The translations under genes and the position numbers were made by a program. Source: Planctomicrobium piriforme (lineage in GTDB: Bacteria > Planctomycetota > Planctomycetia > Planctomycetales > Planctomycetaceae). From it: a stretch of 64,000 bases of DNA. Positions within the stretch are counted from its first letter, which is position 1; each line of letters begins with the position of its first letter. Shown piece after piece: positions 37,290 through 46,035 of the stretch. The notes under the pieces were generated by a model, which was given only the letters and a program-made list of their open reading frames with translations, was not told where the DNA came from and ran no database searches. The stretch is taken from contig CAMATH010000016.1 of assembly GCA_945860955.1 (NCBI GenBank), forward strand, positions 17,462-81,461, written 5' to 3'.

Positions 37290-38870
37290 ATGCGGATCGG
37301 TTATGTCAGCGACGAAAACTATGTCGCCCTCGACGGTGTCTCTGTCGCCATTCGTGACGTGGCGAATCCGGGCGAATCAGAGACTTTGGGAACGCACTCA
37401 CTCGCCGATGGTTCCGTCCATGCGAATCTGCCTCCGGGTGAATACGAATTCACTCTGGCTCGAACCGGCTTCGGTGGGAAGCGGGTGATCGCGCGGGTCG
37501 AGCCCGAATCTCCCCCGATCGCCTTTCGGCTGCTCAGTGAAAGCCTGCTCGGGTACGCTTGGCCGAAATGGATTACGGAAGGGAACTGGGGAGAATTCCG
37601 CGTCCACTCGAAGTGCGCGTACCATTTGTCCTTGTGGCGGTATGGCTGGCGTAAGACGCTGGTCGAGGATCTGGGCTGGTTTGACGATCATGGCCCCTCT
37701 CCGACAATGCAGTTGCTGCCCGACGGGGACTTCACCCAGACGGGCGTGCGCTGGAATCAGACCGGATATGGCTCGGCTTGGCATCGGCAGAAGCAGCAGG
37801 CACCGCTGGGGAGCGGGTTGTATTACTACCACGTCCGCAACGAGCGCGGCGAGTTCTTCTCGTTTCCATGGATCGTGCAACCTGCTCAACCTCATACCGC
37901 GATCTGTGTGTTGACGTCCAACGTCACCTGGAACGCGTACAACAGTTTTGGCGGCCGCAGCAACTACGTGAACCAGCGCGAACTGCTCGCCCGCCCCACC
38001 GTTCACGCCCGGACCGACCTGGAACGATATACCGCCCCAGGGACGTGGCCTTTCGAAGAGTTTGGCGCACCGCTCTCGTTCGACCGCCCCGAGCCGGCCA
38101 ATTCCATCCCGGAACAGGCCGAGATCACCGACGTGATCCACGGCCGACTCGCGTGTGCGTACGCGCCCGGCGAGTGGCGCCTGCTCGGCTGGCTGGAACG
38201 GGAGGGTTTCGCGTACGACCTGTACTCGGAAACGGAACTGCACTTCGGCCGGATCCCGCTGGATCAGTATCAGGTGGTCGTCCTCAACACGCATAATGAA
38301 TACGTCTCAAAAGAGATGTACTTCGCGCTCAAAAACTGGGTCCACCAGCGCGGCGGCCGACTGATGTATCTCGCGGGCTGCGGGTTTTTGTGCGAGTTTG
38401 AGTTCCTGGATGAAACCACGATTCGCTGTCGCCAGGAAGAACGACACGACCTGCGGGGGGAATCGGAAGCGTGCTTGCTGGGTGTCGCGTACTCCCATGA
38501 TGGTTATCGCAGCGGCGCCCCCTATCGCGTTGTGGACGAAACGCACTGGGCGTTCGCGGGGACGGGGCTGCGGAATGGGGACATTTTCGGAACAAAAACT
38601 CTGAATGGCCGCACGCCCGGGGGGGCCTCCGGTTTGGAACTCGACAAGATCTCGCCGCACTCACCCGCCAACATTCGGCATCTCGCCAAAGGAATGAACC
38701 CCAACGAGAGTGGAGCCGACTGCGTGTATTACGACACCCCCACTGGCGGCGCGGTGTTTTCCGTGGGTTCCCTGAACTGGACACTCTCCTGCCCGGTCGA
38801 TGACGCGGTCTCACAAATCACCGCGAACGTCCTGAGGCGGTTTCTGGGGACCACTCTCGATGGCCAGTGA
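37290..38870 (+). CDS. N,N-dimethylformamidase large-subunit-like protein
   Basis: A 526-residue protein starting at ATG 37290. It resembles the C-terminal part of the large subunit of N,N-dimethylformamidase: an N-terminal beta-rich domain (about 1-95), then a core with TSNVTWNAYNSFGGRSNY, YVNQRELLARPTVHAR and a Rossmann-like segment (VVVLNTHNEYVSKEMYFALK, then GGRLMYLAGCG). The small subunit and a full amidase active-site assignment are missing, so the substrate may be another amide. There is no signal peptide. Its end overlaps the MFS gene by 11 bases, so uptake and breakdown of the same compound is a reasonable inference. Confidence 0.7.
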   Translation: MRIGYVSDENYVALDGVSVAIRDVANPGESETLGTHSLADGSVHANLPPGEYEFTLARTGFGGKRVIARVEPESPPIAFRLLSESLLGYAWPKWITEGNWGEFRVHSKCAYHLSLWRYGWRKTLVEDLGWFDDHGPSPTMQLLPDGDFTQTGVRWNQTGYGSAWHRQKQQAPLGSGLYYYHVRNERGEFFSFPWIVQPAQPHTAICVLTSNVTWNAYNSFGGRSNYVNQRELLARPTVHARTDLERYTAPGTWPFEEFGAPLSFDRPEPANSIPEQAEITDVIHGRLACAYAPGEWRLLGWLEREGFAYDLYSETELHFGRIPLDQYQVVVLNTHNEYVSKEMYFALKNWVHQRGGRLMYLAGCGFLCEFEFLDETTIRCRQEERHDLRGESEACLLGVAYSHDGYRSGAPYRVVDETHWAFAGTGLRNGDIFGTKTLNGRTPGGASGLELDKISPHSPANIRHLAKGMNPNESGADCVYYDTPTGGAVFSVGSLNWTLSCPVDDAVSQITANVLRRFLGTTLDGQ

Positions 38871-40179
38871 ACCCGCCAGTCGTCCCACGCATTTTCGCTT
38901 TGTCGTCCTTCTGCTGTTGGCGTGTGCCGCCACCAGCGCCTACATGACCCGCGGACTGTCGGCGGCCAATACAACCATCGCTCGGGAGTTCCAGATTTCC
39001 GATCTGGCGATGGGAGGGGTTCTGGCAGCGTTCAATCTGGGGTACTTCTGCTTTCAGGTCCCGGGTGGCCTGGTGGCGAGTCGATTCGGAGTCCGGGGGG
39101 CGCTGGCTCTCATGGCGTTCCTGTGGTCGGCCTGCACGTTGGTGGGAAGCCTGGCGACGACCCCCGATGGACTGAGCAACGCCCGTGTTTTCCTGGGAAT
39201 CGCCCAGGCGGGAATGGTTCCCTGTTTCGCGAAAGTGATTTCGGACTGGTTTCCAGTGGGCCGCCGGGGGTTGACCAGCGCTGTCATCACAGCGGCGATG
39301 CAGCTCGGTTCGATCGCCGCCTCGGGGTTGACCGCCACTCTGTTGGAGCCACTCGGCTGGCGCGGCACACTCCAAAGCTACGCCTGTGTCGGTGTCGCCT
39401 GGAGCGTCGCATTCTGGCTGCTGTTTCGCGACCGACCGGTCGATCACTTCGCCGTCAATGAGGCCGAGCGGCGGTTGATCGAGGCGGGACGCGTCGAACC
39501 GGCTGCGACCACCGATCCCGACGACCGTCCTGCCGTGTGGCCCGTGGTTGTGCGGATGCTGACCAGTGTCACCATGTGGGCGTTTTGCGCTCAGGCGTTT
39601 TTTCGCGCCTACGCCTATGAACTCTTCAGCACCTGGTTTCCCGCGCTGTTGGAGAAAGGGTATGGCGCATCTCCTGAAGAGGCGGGCCGGTTGGCGACCA
39701 TTCCGACAACGGCGATTCTTGTGGGAAGTCTGGCGGCGGGGGTCATTGTCGATCGGATTTTTCGCCTGACGAATAGTGTCTTCTGGAGTCGAAGCGGGTC
39801 GGCGATCGTGGGCATGACCATCGCCGGCCTCTCGTTTCTGGCAGCCTTGGGGGTGCGCGATCCCACGCTCCTGGTGATCATCATTTCCGTCGGCACCCTG
39901 TTTTCAGCGTTGGGAAATCCCGCCACTTGGGCGACCGCGATGGACCTGGGTGGACGTTACACCGCAGTCGTGGTGGGGGTGATGAACATGGTGGGAACGC
40001 TGGGAGCCTACTTCTGCCCGAAGCACGTGGGGGCCTTGTTCGATCACATCACCAAACAAGGAGACGACCAGTGGCACCTGGTGCTATGGCTCTTCGCCGC
40101 CGTCAATCTGGCGACCGCGGTGTTGTGGGTGTTCGTCAATCCGGGGAAGCGATCGCCGCTGGCCGAGGAAAGTCGGTGA
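38860..40179 (+). CDS. MFS transporter (anion:cation symporter-like)
   Basis: A 439-residue carrier with 12 hydrophobic segments and the loop 2-3 motif GGLVASRFGVRGAL. The overall pattern (NTTIAREFQISDLAMGGVL near the N-terminus, SDWFPVGRRGLTSAVI mid-domain) matches the ACS family that imports organic anions such as glucarate or phthalate-like acids. The start ATG at 38860 overlaps the preceding gene, so the two form an operon and this is the likely importer for the amidase-like protein's substrate. Confidence 0.85.
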   Translation: MASEPASRPTHFRFVVLLLLACAATSAYMTRGLSAANTTIAREFQISDLAMGGVLAAFNLGYFCFQVPGGLVASRFGVRGALALMAFLWSACTLVGSLATTPDGLSNARVFLGIAQAGMVPCFAKVISDWFPVGRRGLTSAVITAAMQLGSIAASGLTATLLEPLGWRGTLQSYACVGVAWSVAFWLLFRDRPVDHFAVNEAERRLIEAGRVEPAATTDPDDRPAVWPVVVRMLTSVTMWAFCAQAFFRAYAYELFSTWFPALLEKGYGASPEEAGRLATIPTTAILVGSLAAGVIVDRIFRLTNSVFWSRSGSAIVGMTIAGLSFLAALGVRDPTLLVIIISVGTLFSALGNPATWATAMDLGGRYTAVVVGVMNMVGTLGAYFCPKHVGALFDHITKQGDDQWHLVLWLFAAVNLATAVLWVFVNPGKRSPLAEESR

Positions 40180-41025
40180 CGCACGTATCTGCTGTATCGG
40201 CCGACGATTTGATCGATCAGAAAATGGAGCCTGAAGAGGATGGATAGAATTACCAGCAAAAAGAAAAAACTGATGGTGTATTTATCCGTACGGGACGCGT
40301 GAAGAATTGAGGAGACAAATGGAGTCACGACTCATGGACTTGTCGGACTGCGGTCAGTCGACTTTCTCAATTCTGACGCGACGACAATGAGTTTGTCCAA
40401 AGGCTGAAGGATTTCACGTATTGAACCGAGCGGCGGCGCGCCTCAGGATATCTGAAAAACCCGCAGATCACGCGGCGTTTCTGCGCGGGATTGACACGCG
40501 AACGGAATCCCGTGCGCGTGAATTTCGTGGAGTTCGCGGAAGATTGGGGCTGGGGCTCGGCCCACGCGGAGCGGCATTCGGTCGCACATCGCCGTTGGTC
40601 ATTGGTTCTTCTCAACGCATCGTCGACCCAATGAATGAGCGCAACGGGCAGTCGCCCGATCACCGAGTATTCGATTCAAACTACCGCCTGGGATACGTTG
40701 CCATATCGCATTCGCCGTCGACCGAACCCAGGAGTTGCCCGAACCGGTCTCGATGATTCTGAGCCATGTCCGACGCCAGCGAATCATCTCTGGAGAATTG
40801 AGGCACAGAATGCGAATGGTCCGGCGCGCATCGCCGTTGACTCCGACAATCGTCCCGTCTGGATAAGCTCGTACCTGATCGATCGACTGCTCGCGGATCA
40901 GGCAGTACCCGCAACGAAAGCAGAATTCGTCACGGAGCCACGGTCGAAATGATTGCAAATCCGAATAACCAGCCGGTCCGTGCCGCCGCGCTGGCACACT
41001 TCGCGGGTAACAGAAAACGATGGTT
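40180..41025. other. intergenic region holding a RAYT-derived element
   Basis: No intact gene. 40317-40610 is a non-autonomous RAYT derivative; 40611-41025 shows no support for a gene. Confidence 0.55.
40317..40610 (+). mobile_element. non-autonomous RAYT derivative, copy A (internal deletion)
   Basis: Relative to the intact element at 55549-56291, this copy keeps a decayed left end (GGAGTCACGACTCATGGA), the start of the transposase frame (FHVLNRAAARL, then KPADHAAFL) and, after a junction GACACGCGAACGG, the part encoding RNPVRVNFVEFAEDWGWGSA. About 240 bp are missing in between, including the HxH motif. The frame is broken, so no transposase is made. The same junction is found in copy B at 42.5 kb. 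Confidence 0.75.
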
Positions 41026-41373
41026 TCAGTCTCGGCTGTCACGGTACTGGGTAAGCTGCTGATGCAGGCGCCGGGCACCTTCGAGAGGTGGCGGGGCAAC
41101 AGTGTCGAAATACTCGTTGGCCAGTCGATCAAGTTCCCGCAATTCCTGACGCTCAATCACAGTCGCCGTCCCGGCGATCTCCTTGTCGATCAGTTCGCAA
41201 CGTCTTGCCTGCGATTCTTCGGACCAGTCGGCGATGGAGGCGGGACGGATTTCGGCGTCAATGAACTGCGCCACGGCGATCCGGATGAGATGCACAACAT
41301 CCTGGCCTGTTCGGATGGCTCTTTCCGAAAGGTGGCGTTCCACGTCGGCGGGTAGAGCGACCTCGTGCTTCAT
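41026..41373 (-). CDS. small hypothetical protein, possible ribbon-helix-helix antitoxin-like
   Basis: A 115-residue protein starting at ATG 41373. The first 45 residues (MKHEVALPADVERHLSERAI) show the strand-helix-helix pattern of ribbon-helix-helix regulators, and the rest is charged and helical (ATVIERQELRELDRLANEYF). No toxin-like partner follows on its strand. The neighbourhood of the AbrB/Doc pair and mobile remnants suggests an accessory gene. The function is not known. Confidence 0.5.
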   Translation of the reverse strand: MKHEVALPADVERHLSERAIRTGQDVVHLIRIAVAQFIDAEIRPASIADWSEESQARRCELIDKEIAGTATVIERQELRELDRLANEYFDTVAPPPLEGARRLHQQLTQYRDSRD

Positions 41374-41868
41374 CGGCGCGATTCTATCACACCGGTTCAA
41401 GGCGGGCGAGTAAAATCTGCTGGATTTGCGAGGGCATTCGTGCAACCTTTCCACCGGCCTTCCGAACCACCCTTTTTTCGACCCACTGTGAGTGTTGTCA
41501 TCAATTCCTACGTGAACGGCATGTCCGTATGTTTTCAGGCCCACTGCCACCCCGGCCCAGATGATTCCGAACAATCCGATCACGTCGGCATCTCGGTGAA
41601 GTGCCCTATGAGGCCTCACGCGAATTACAAGTCAATTGGAACCGACGACTTGCTTCAGGACCGAGGCAAGTCGATCCCGATTCAATGCGACGAGTACCCG
41701 TTGATCGCGATGCGGTACGTCGAAGAGAATCCCCTGCGTGCGAACTTCGTGGAACTCATGTGCGATGAACGAGTCCTGCCCCTATTGCTTCCCCAAACCT
41801 GTTGTTGCAGCCATTCTCGTGCGATACGATGGTGCTACAAGTGTTCGTCCCCGGCGAGATTTCGAAAC
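41374..41868. other. intergenic region holding a RAYT fragment
   Basis: The only recognisable content is the transposase fragment at 41515-41765. Confidence 0.5.
41515..41765 (+). pseudogene. RAYT transposase internal fragment
   Basis: One frame reads ISVKCPMRPHANYKS and then KSIPIQCDEYPLIAMRYVEE, NPLRANFVEL, which aligns with residues about 80-160 of the transposase at 55609-56283 (LTVRHTMRYHAHYG, KSFPIQSDEHLLIAMRYVER, NPVRANFVEL). The region before it aligns weakly with MVLMPNHWHF and the catalytic HxH is lost (AHCH). There is no start and no ends. Confidence 0.7.
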
Positions 41869-42093
41869 GTGATCAAGAACTTCGTCAAGCATGGCGACAG
41901 TTGGGCGTTGGTGATCGACTGGCCCATGTTCGAGTTGCTGAAGATCGACCCCGAAATGCCGGTGGAAGTGACAACCGACGGCCGCACGGTGACGATCACT
42001 CCCGCGCCCGATCCGCACAAGAAGAAGGTTCGCGAAGCCCGAGCCAGGATTAACGAACGCCACTCTGCGGCGTTCAAGAAGCTCGCGGAGTAG
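41869..42093 (+). CDS. AbrB/MazE-type antitoxin
   Basis: A 74-residue DNA-binding antitoxin. GTG at 41869 opens the frame directly at the swapped-hairpin AbrB core (KHGDSWALVIDWPMFELLKI), with IDPEMPVEVTTDG forming the typical second strand pair; the basic C-terminus (HKKKVREARARINERH) would bind the toxin. It ends seven bases before the Doc gene, the usual antitoxin-first order. The complex probably represses its own promoter. Confidence 0.85.
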   Translation: MIKNFVKHGDSWALVIDWPMFELLKIDPEMPVEVTTDGRTVTITPAPDPHKKKVREARARINERHSAAFKKLAE

Positions 42094-42099
42094 TTCGAA

Positions 42100-42480
42100 G
42101 TGATCGAGTTTCTCACTCTGGAAGATGTGCTGGAAACGCATCGAGAACAGATCCAGGTCTACGGAGGAATTGACGGGATTCGGGATCCTGGGCTCCTGGA
42201 ATCGGCAATGGCTCAACCCCAGGCTCAATTCGGTGGAGTCTACTTGCACGAAGACCTGTGTGCGATGGCGGCGGCCTATCTGTTTCACTTGGTCCAGAAT
42301 CATCCGTTCCTTGATGGCAACAAACGGGTCGGGTTGGAAACCGCACTGCTCTTTCTGGAAATCAATGGTTTCCCGCTCAATGTCACGAGCGACGAATTGA
42401 TTGATCTCGTTCTGCAAACGGCACAGGGCCGAAAAGAGAAGTCGGCGATCAGCGAGTTCTTTCGGCAACATCGTGCGTGA
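42100..42480 (+). CDS. doc: Doc-type (Fic fold) toxin
   Basis: A 126-residue death-on-curing toxin. The Fic motif HPFLDGNKRVG (about residues 67-77) has all key residues of the Doc variant (H, D, N, K/R), which in Doc phosphorylates and inactivates elongation factor Tu. The start is GTG at 42100 with GGAG nine bases upstream, inside the antitoxin's end. Length equals the P1 Doc protein. Both genes are intact, so the module is likely functional. Confidence 0.9.
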   Translation: MIEFLTLEDVLETHREQIQVYGGIDGIRDPGLLESAMAQPQAQFGGVYLHEDLCAMAAAYLFHLVQNHPFLDGNKRVGLETALLFLEINGFPLNVTSDELIDLVLQTAQGRKEKSAISEFFRQHRA

Positions 42481-42490
42481 CTTTCAATAA

Positions 42491-42876
42491 GAAGACTGGG
42501 ATCAGGACTCATTGATTTGTCGGACTGGGGTCAGTCGACTCCGTCAATCCTGGGACGACGAAAACGAGTTTGTCCGTAGGCTGAGGGAATTCACGTTCGC
42601 AACCGAGCGGTGGTGCGCCTCGCGTTTTTTGAGAAGCCCGGAGATTACGACGCGTTTTTACCTGTGATCGAAACGCGAACGAATTCCCCTGTGTGCGATC
42701 TTCGTGGAGCTCGCGGACGTTTGAACCTGGGGTTCGGCCCACGCGCGGCGGGACTCGGTCGAGCAACGCCGTTGGCTACCTGCCCCGATCGATCCGTCCC
42801 ATCCACGACAAACTTATTCCTGGGTGAACAAAGCTTGGTCGGAACCCGAACTCAACGCGTTGCGTCACTGCATAGT
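42491..42876 (+). mobile_element. non-autonomous RAYT derivative, copy B (same deletion)
   Basis: It begins 10 bases after the Doc stop with GGGATCAGGACTCATTGATT, close to the terminal repeat of the intact element. The frame start (CCGAGCGGTGGTGCGCC), the junction GAAACGCGAACG and the distal part (WVNKAWSEPELNALRHCI) are present; about 240 bp in the middle, including the active site, are missing at the same point as in copy A. It cannot make a transposase. Confidence 0.75.
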
Positions 42877-43329
42877 TTCCTGCTGTCATTGTCTACTCGG
42901 CGGCCGTGTCGCCGTGCCCAACGCCTTTTGAGCGGTTTCGCTCCACTCGCCCATCGATCGCACGACATCGACTGGACGTGCCCTTGCCTCAGGGGCATCA
43001 AGATTCGATTTCCTCGGTGAGCCAGAGAGGGTACGATGGGAGTAAACCCCTTCGCCACGAGAGGCTTGTCATGGTCGCAACCCCGGTTTCGCAGCTTTCC
43101 CCGCTTCTGGTTGCGCAAGCCGATTCGCTCAAGCGTCGATCAGCAACTGCGAATTCTCGCGGATGAAGAACGCCAACAAGAGGCTTCACGGGATAAACGT
43201 CGGGACTGACGAGTCTCTCGGGACAGAGTCAACGACGCTCGAGGCCAGCAGAGTGTCAACTTGACGCGGCACCCGGCAGGCGTGCGGTTCCATGAGTCGT
43301 CACACGGTCGAGACGCAGATGCGTCCCGG
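42877..43329. other. intergenic region without supported genes
   Basis: I see no gene, repeat or convincing regulatory site in this 453-bp spacer. Confidence 0.4.
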
Positions 43330-45885
43330 CTACCTCGCCTCGAGTCGGACCGTGCTGTAGTACGCCGGCTGGTAGGTCGGGGAGGTCCCGATCAGCCAGG
43401 GGCTGGAGACGTGGCTGGGGACCTTGGCGTCGGGCTTCGGAAACGTGCCGAGGTTCAGCAGCAGTTCATCGCCCGGTTTCGCATCGGTCGGGAGGTCGGT
43501 CCAGGGGATGCGAAATTCCGCTGTCACGTGCGTGGCCGTTTTCACGGAGACGACCTTGCTGAGGCTCTTCCGGCCTGGCACCACAATCATGCCTGTGGCA
43601 GGGTAAGCGTAGAAATACGCCGAGACGCTCCCCGATGGCTGACCATACAGCGCGACTTGTGTTCCTTGCCGGTCGGCCGTCATCAGCGAGACTTCCCAGA
43701 TGGCGGCGGCCGTCGCGACCGGCTGTTCGATGCCGACGTACAGAGCCTCATCAGTCCAGGCAAACCGGAACTGCGAAGCGTCATCGTTGGCCGCTTTTGG
43801 ATCGCGCGGCACAAGGCCGAGCGGGCGGGCGCGTTTCCAGAACGGTTCCAGGAGTTGTCCATCGTGGGTGATCTCGGCCTCCGCAACGGCGATGGCGGCG
43901 CGGGTGGAGTCGGTGTCTTCAATGCGGAGTTTCTCCAGCAGTTGCAGACCTGGTTCGATGAGCGGCGCGATGGTTTCCTGTCCCGTCTTGTCAAAGACCG
44001 AGGCGACATACGCACCCCAGTCCGCTCGATGCCGCTGCAGAACGGCGACCCGCAGCGGCAGGCGGCTCGACGTCTCTGCATCCTGCCGACGCACGGCTGC
44101 CTCGATCCAGAGAAAGGCCGAATCGACTATGATCCGCTCGCGGCGCACATGTATCAGCGACGCGGCATCGTCCCGGACCGCCAGCGAAGCGGCGTCGAGG
44201 CAGCGATAGGCATTCGCGAAGAAGGTCGCGTCACAGAGCGATTCCAGCCACACATGCCGCCGCATGTTGGACGAGTTCGCCGGGATTTGTGACTGCCGTG
44301 TTTCGATAAGTTCCAGCAATTCGCGCATCGGCTTCGCCGCCGCCCCATAGTAACCCTGGCAGAATGTCTGCAGCAGCGGTTCCAGTTCGCGGGTTGGATC
44401 GTCCAGCAGCTTCATTCCCAGCCAGGCGCGCAACGGCAGGAAACTCTGCAGGTCGTTCGACTGCGGAGAGTCGTTCAGCCCCGCCCCCATGAAGTCCTCA
44501 CACTCGATTGTGACGTACTTCACATTGCGGTCGCGAAACAGCCGGATGTCGCGATGCATCGCGCGGACATTGGACGAAGGGGCGAACAGACCCGGCGGAT
44601 GCGGATCGAACGTCCGCCAGTAATCCCAGATTCCCAACTGCTGCGCCGACGTCCCCCAGCCATCCAGCAGCGCGAGGCGTTCCGCATTGCGCGGATCGCT
44701 CAGCGGTCGCGTCATGTCCGATAAGCCGTAGTTGTCGCAGTAACGAATCATCACGTTCGGTTCCGGGCGAATCGACTTCGGCGGCGCGAGTGTGAAGTTG
44801 TACGCTTCGGTCTGCACAATCACATCAGGAAACTCGTCCGCCAACCCACGCGCGACATGATTCACGAAGTCGAGCAGGGCGCCGCTCTCCGACCCCTCGC
44901 GGTCGCTGATCGCCTTGCAGTTCGGGCAGAGGCACAGGTTCGATGTGTTGTCGTTCTGCGAAAGCACAACCATTCGCGCCGGATCACGGCCACTCTTGTT
45001 CGCTTGGACTTCATCCTCGCGCAGCATCTGCTTCGCCCGCTCCAGCGCAATGCGGCGGACGTCGGGATTCGTGACACACAACTGAATCCACAACTGCTTG
45101 TTGCCCATGTCGTCGGTCATTCGTTTGCCGGCGGCGTCCATCGAGAAATACTCCGGATGCTCGGCTGCGAATTCCTTCGCCGAGAGGAAATATCCGAACG
45201 TGTGAACGCCATCCGGTACCGCGCGCGGATAGTCGCCAACGACCGGACCGGCGTAGATATGCTCTTTGTTCCAAACGCGCCAGCGACTTCCATTGACCCC
45301 GTTCATCCCCTGCGGTGCCGAGTTCTGGTACGGCCAGCCGGTGAAGACAAAGCGAAAAGGAAACGCCGGTTGCCCGCGTCGATTGAGCGTTGGAATCGTC
45401 AACGTCGGCCGCTTCGGCACGACCTCGGTGAACGGGTCCAGCCGCTCGACGCCGACGTGCGCTTCGAGAAACTCGCAAACGGCGTAAATCACGCCACGCG
45501 GCGCGCCGCCGCTCAGCAGCAGCGATTCGCCGGCGGTTTGAATCCGCCACTCTTCCGGTTTCAGAAGGGAATCGGATCGCACTCGAAGTTCGTGTGCCGA
45601 GACGTTCTTCTCGTCAGACGCCCGGATCGGGAATCGGGCACCGGTCGTCTGTTCCAGCGTCTCGGACAGCCATTGCGATGCCGTCTGCTCTTCGACTGTC
45701 GGTTTCGCCGCCGTGACGATGACGTACGACGTCTGGCCGTCGGCAGAGAGAGTCAACGGCTTGCCCGGGTTTCGTTCCTGTGCCGGTGCGCCGTTTTCCT
45801 CGGCGAAAACCCCGGACAGAAACCCCGCATTGAACTGTAGCGTCACAAGCACAATGCATGTCGCCAGCGCGCGACGGCGATTCAT
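43330..45885 (-). CDS. exported DUF4838 (glycoside-hydrolase-like) protein
   Basis: An 851-residue exported protein. ATG at 45885 is used because AGGA lies seven bases upstream; a GTG two codons earlier is an alternative. A signal peptide covers about residues 1-28. Residues 60-140 resemble the N-terminal helper domain of alpha-glucuronidase-type enzymes (GGAPRGVIYAVCEFLEAHVG). The DUF4838 barrel follows (about 190-520), including NDNTSNLCLCPNCKA and KYVTIECEDFMGAG. The C-terminal 160 residues look like a family 9 carbohydrate-binding or related beta domain (FRFAWTDEALYVGIE). It probably acts on a plant or algal glycan outside the cytoplasm. The substrate is unknown. Confidence 0.78.
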   Translation of the reverse strand: MNRRRALATCIVLVTLQFNAGFLSGVFAEENGAPAQERNPGKPLTLSADGQTSYVIVTAAKPTVEEQTASQWLSETLEQTTGARFPIRASDEKNVSAHELRVRSDSLLKPEEWRIQTAGESLLLSGGAPRGVIYAVCEFLEAHVGVERLDPFTEVVPKRPTLTIPTLNRRGQPAFPFRFVFTGWPYQNSAPQGMNGVNGSRWRVWNKEHIYAGPVVGDYPRAVPDGVHTFGYFLSAKEFAAEHPEYFSMDAAGKRMTDDMGNKQLWIQLCVTNPDVRRIALERAKQMLREDEVQANKSGRDPARMVVLSQNDNTSNLCLCPNCKAISDREGSESGALLDFVNHVARGLADEFPDVIVQTEAYNFTLAPPKSIRPEPNVMIRYCDNYGLSDMTRPLSDPRNAERLALLDGWGTSAQQLGIWDYWRTFDPHPPGLFAPSSNVRAMHRDIRLFRDRNVKYVTIECEDFMGAGLNDSPQSNDLQSFLPLRAWLGMKLLDDPTRELEPLLQTFCQGYYGAAAKPMRELLELIETRQSQIPANSSNMRRHVWLESLCDATFFANAYRCLDAASLAVRDDAASLIHVRRERIIVDSAFLWIEAAVRRQDAETSSRLPLRVAVLQRHRADWGAYVASVFDKTGQETIAPLIEPGLQLLEKLRIEDTDSTRAAIAVAEAEITHDGQLLEPFWKRARPLGLVPRDPKAANDDASQFRFAWTDEALYVGIEQPVATAAAIWEVSLMTADRQGTQVALYGQPSGSVSAYFYAYPATGMIVVPGRKSLSKVVSVKTATHVTAEFRIPWTDLPTDAKPGDELLLNLGTFPKPDAKVPSHVSSPWLIGTSPTYQPAYYSTVRLEAR

Positions 45886-46035
45886 CGGCACATCCTGGAA
45901 TCGAAGTGATCGTCGAGGTCACGAGTGTCACATCCGCTGGCCAAACTGGCGGTGGACACAGGATCGGGGATTCTATCCAGCGCATGGGCGCTTTGTTAGG
46001 CTGCATGTGCCGTCGTCGGAAGTGGAGTCGTCACG

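Noticed and set aside
40421..40756. Frame of 111 residues within RAYT copy A
   Set aside because: It is the transposase relic read across a deletion and frameshift, not a separate gene.
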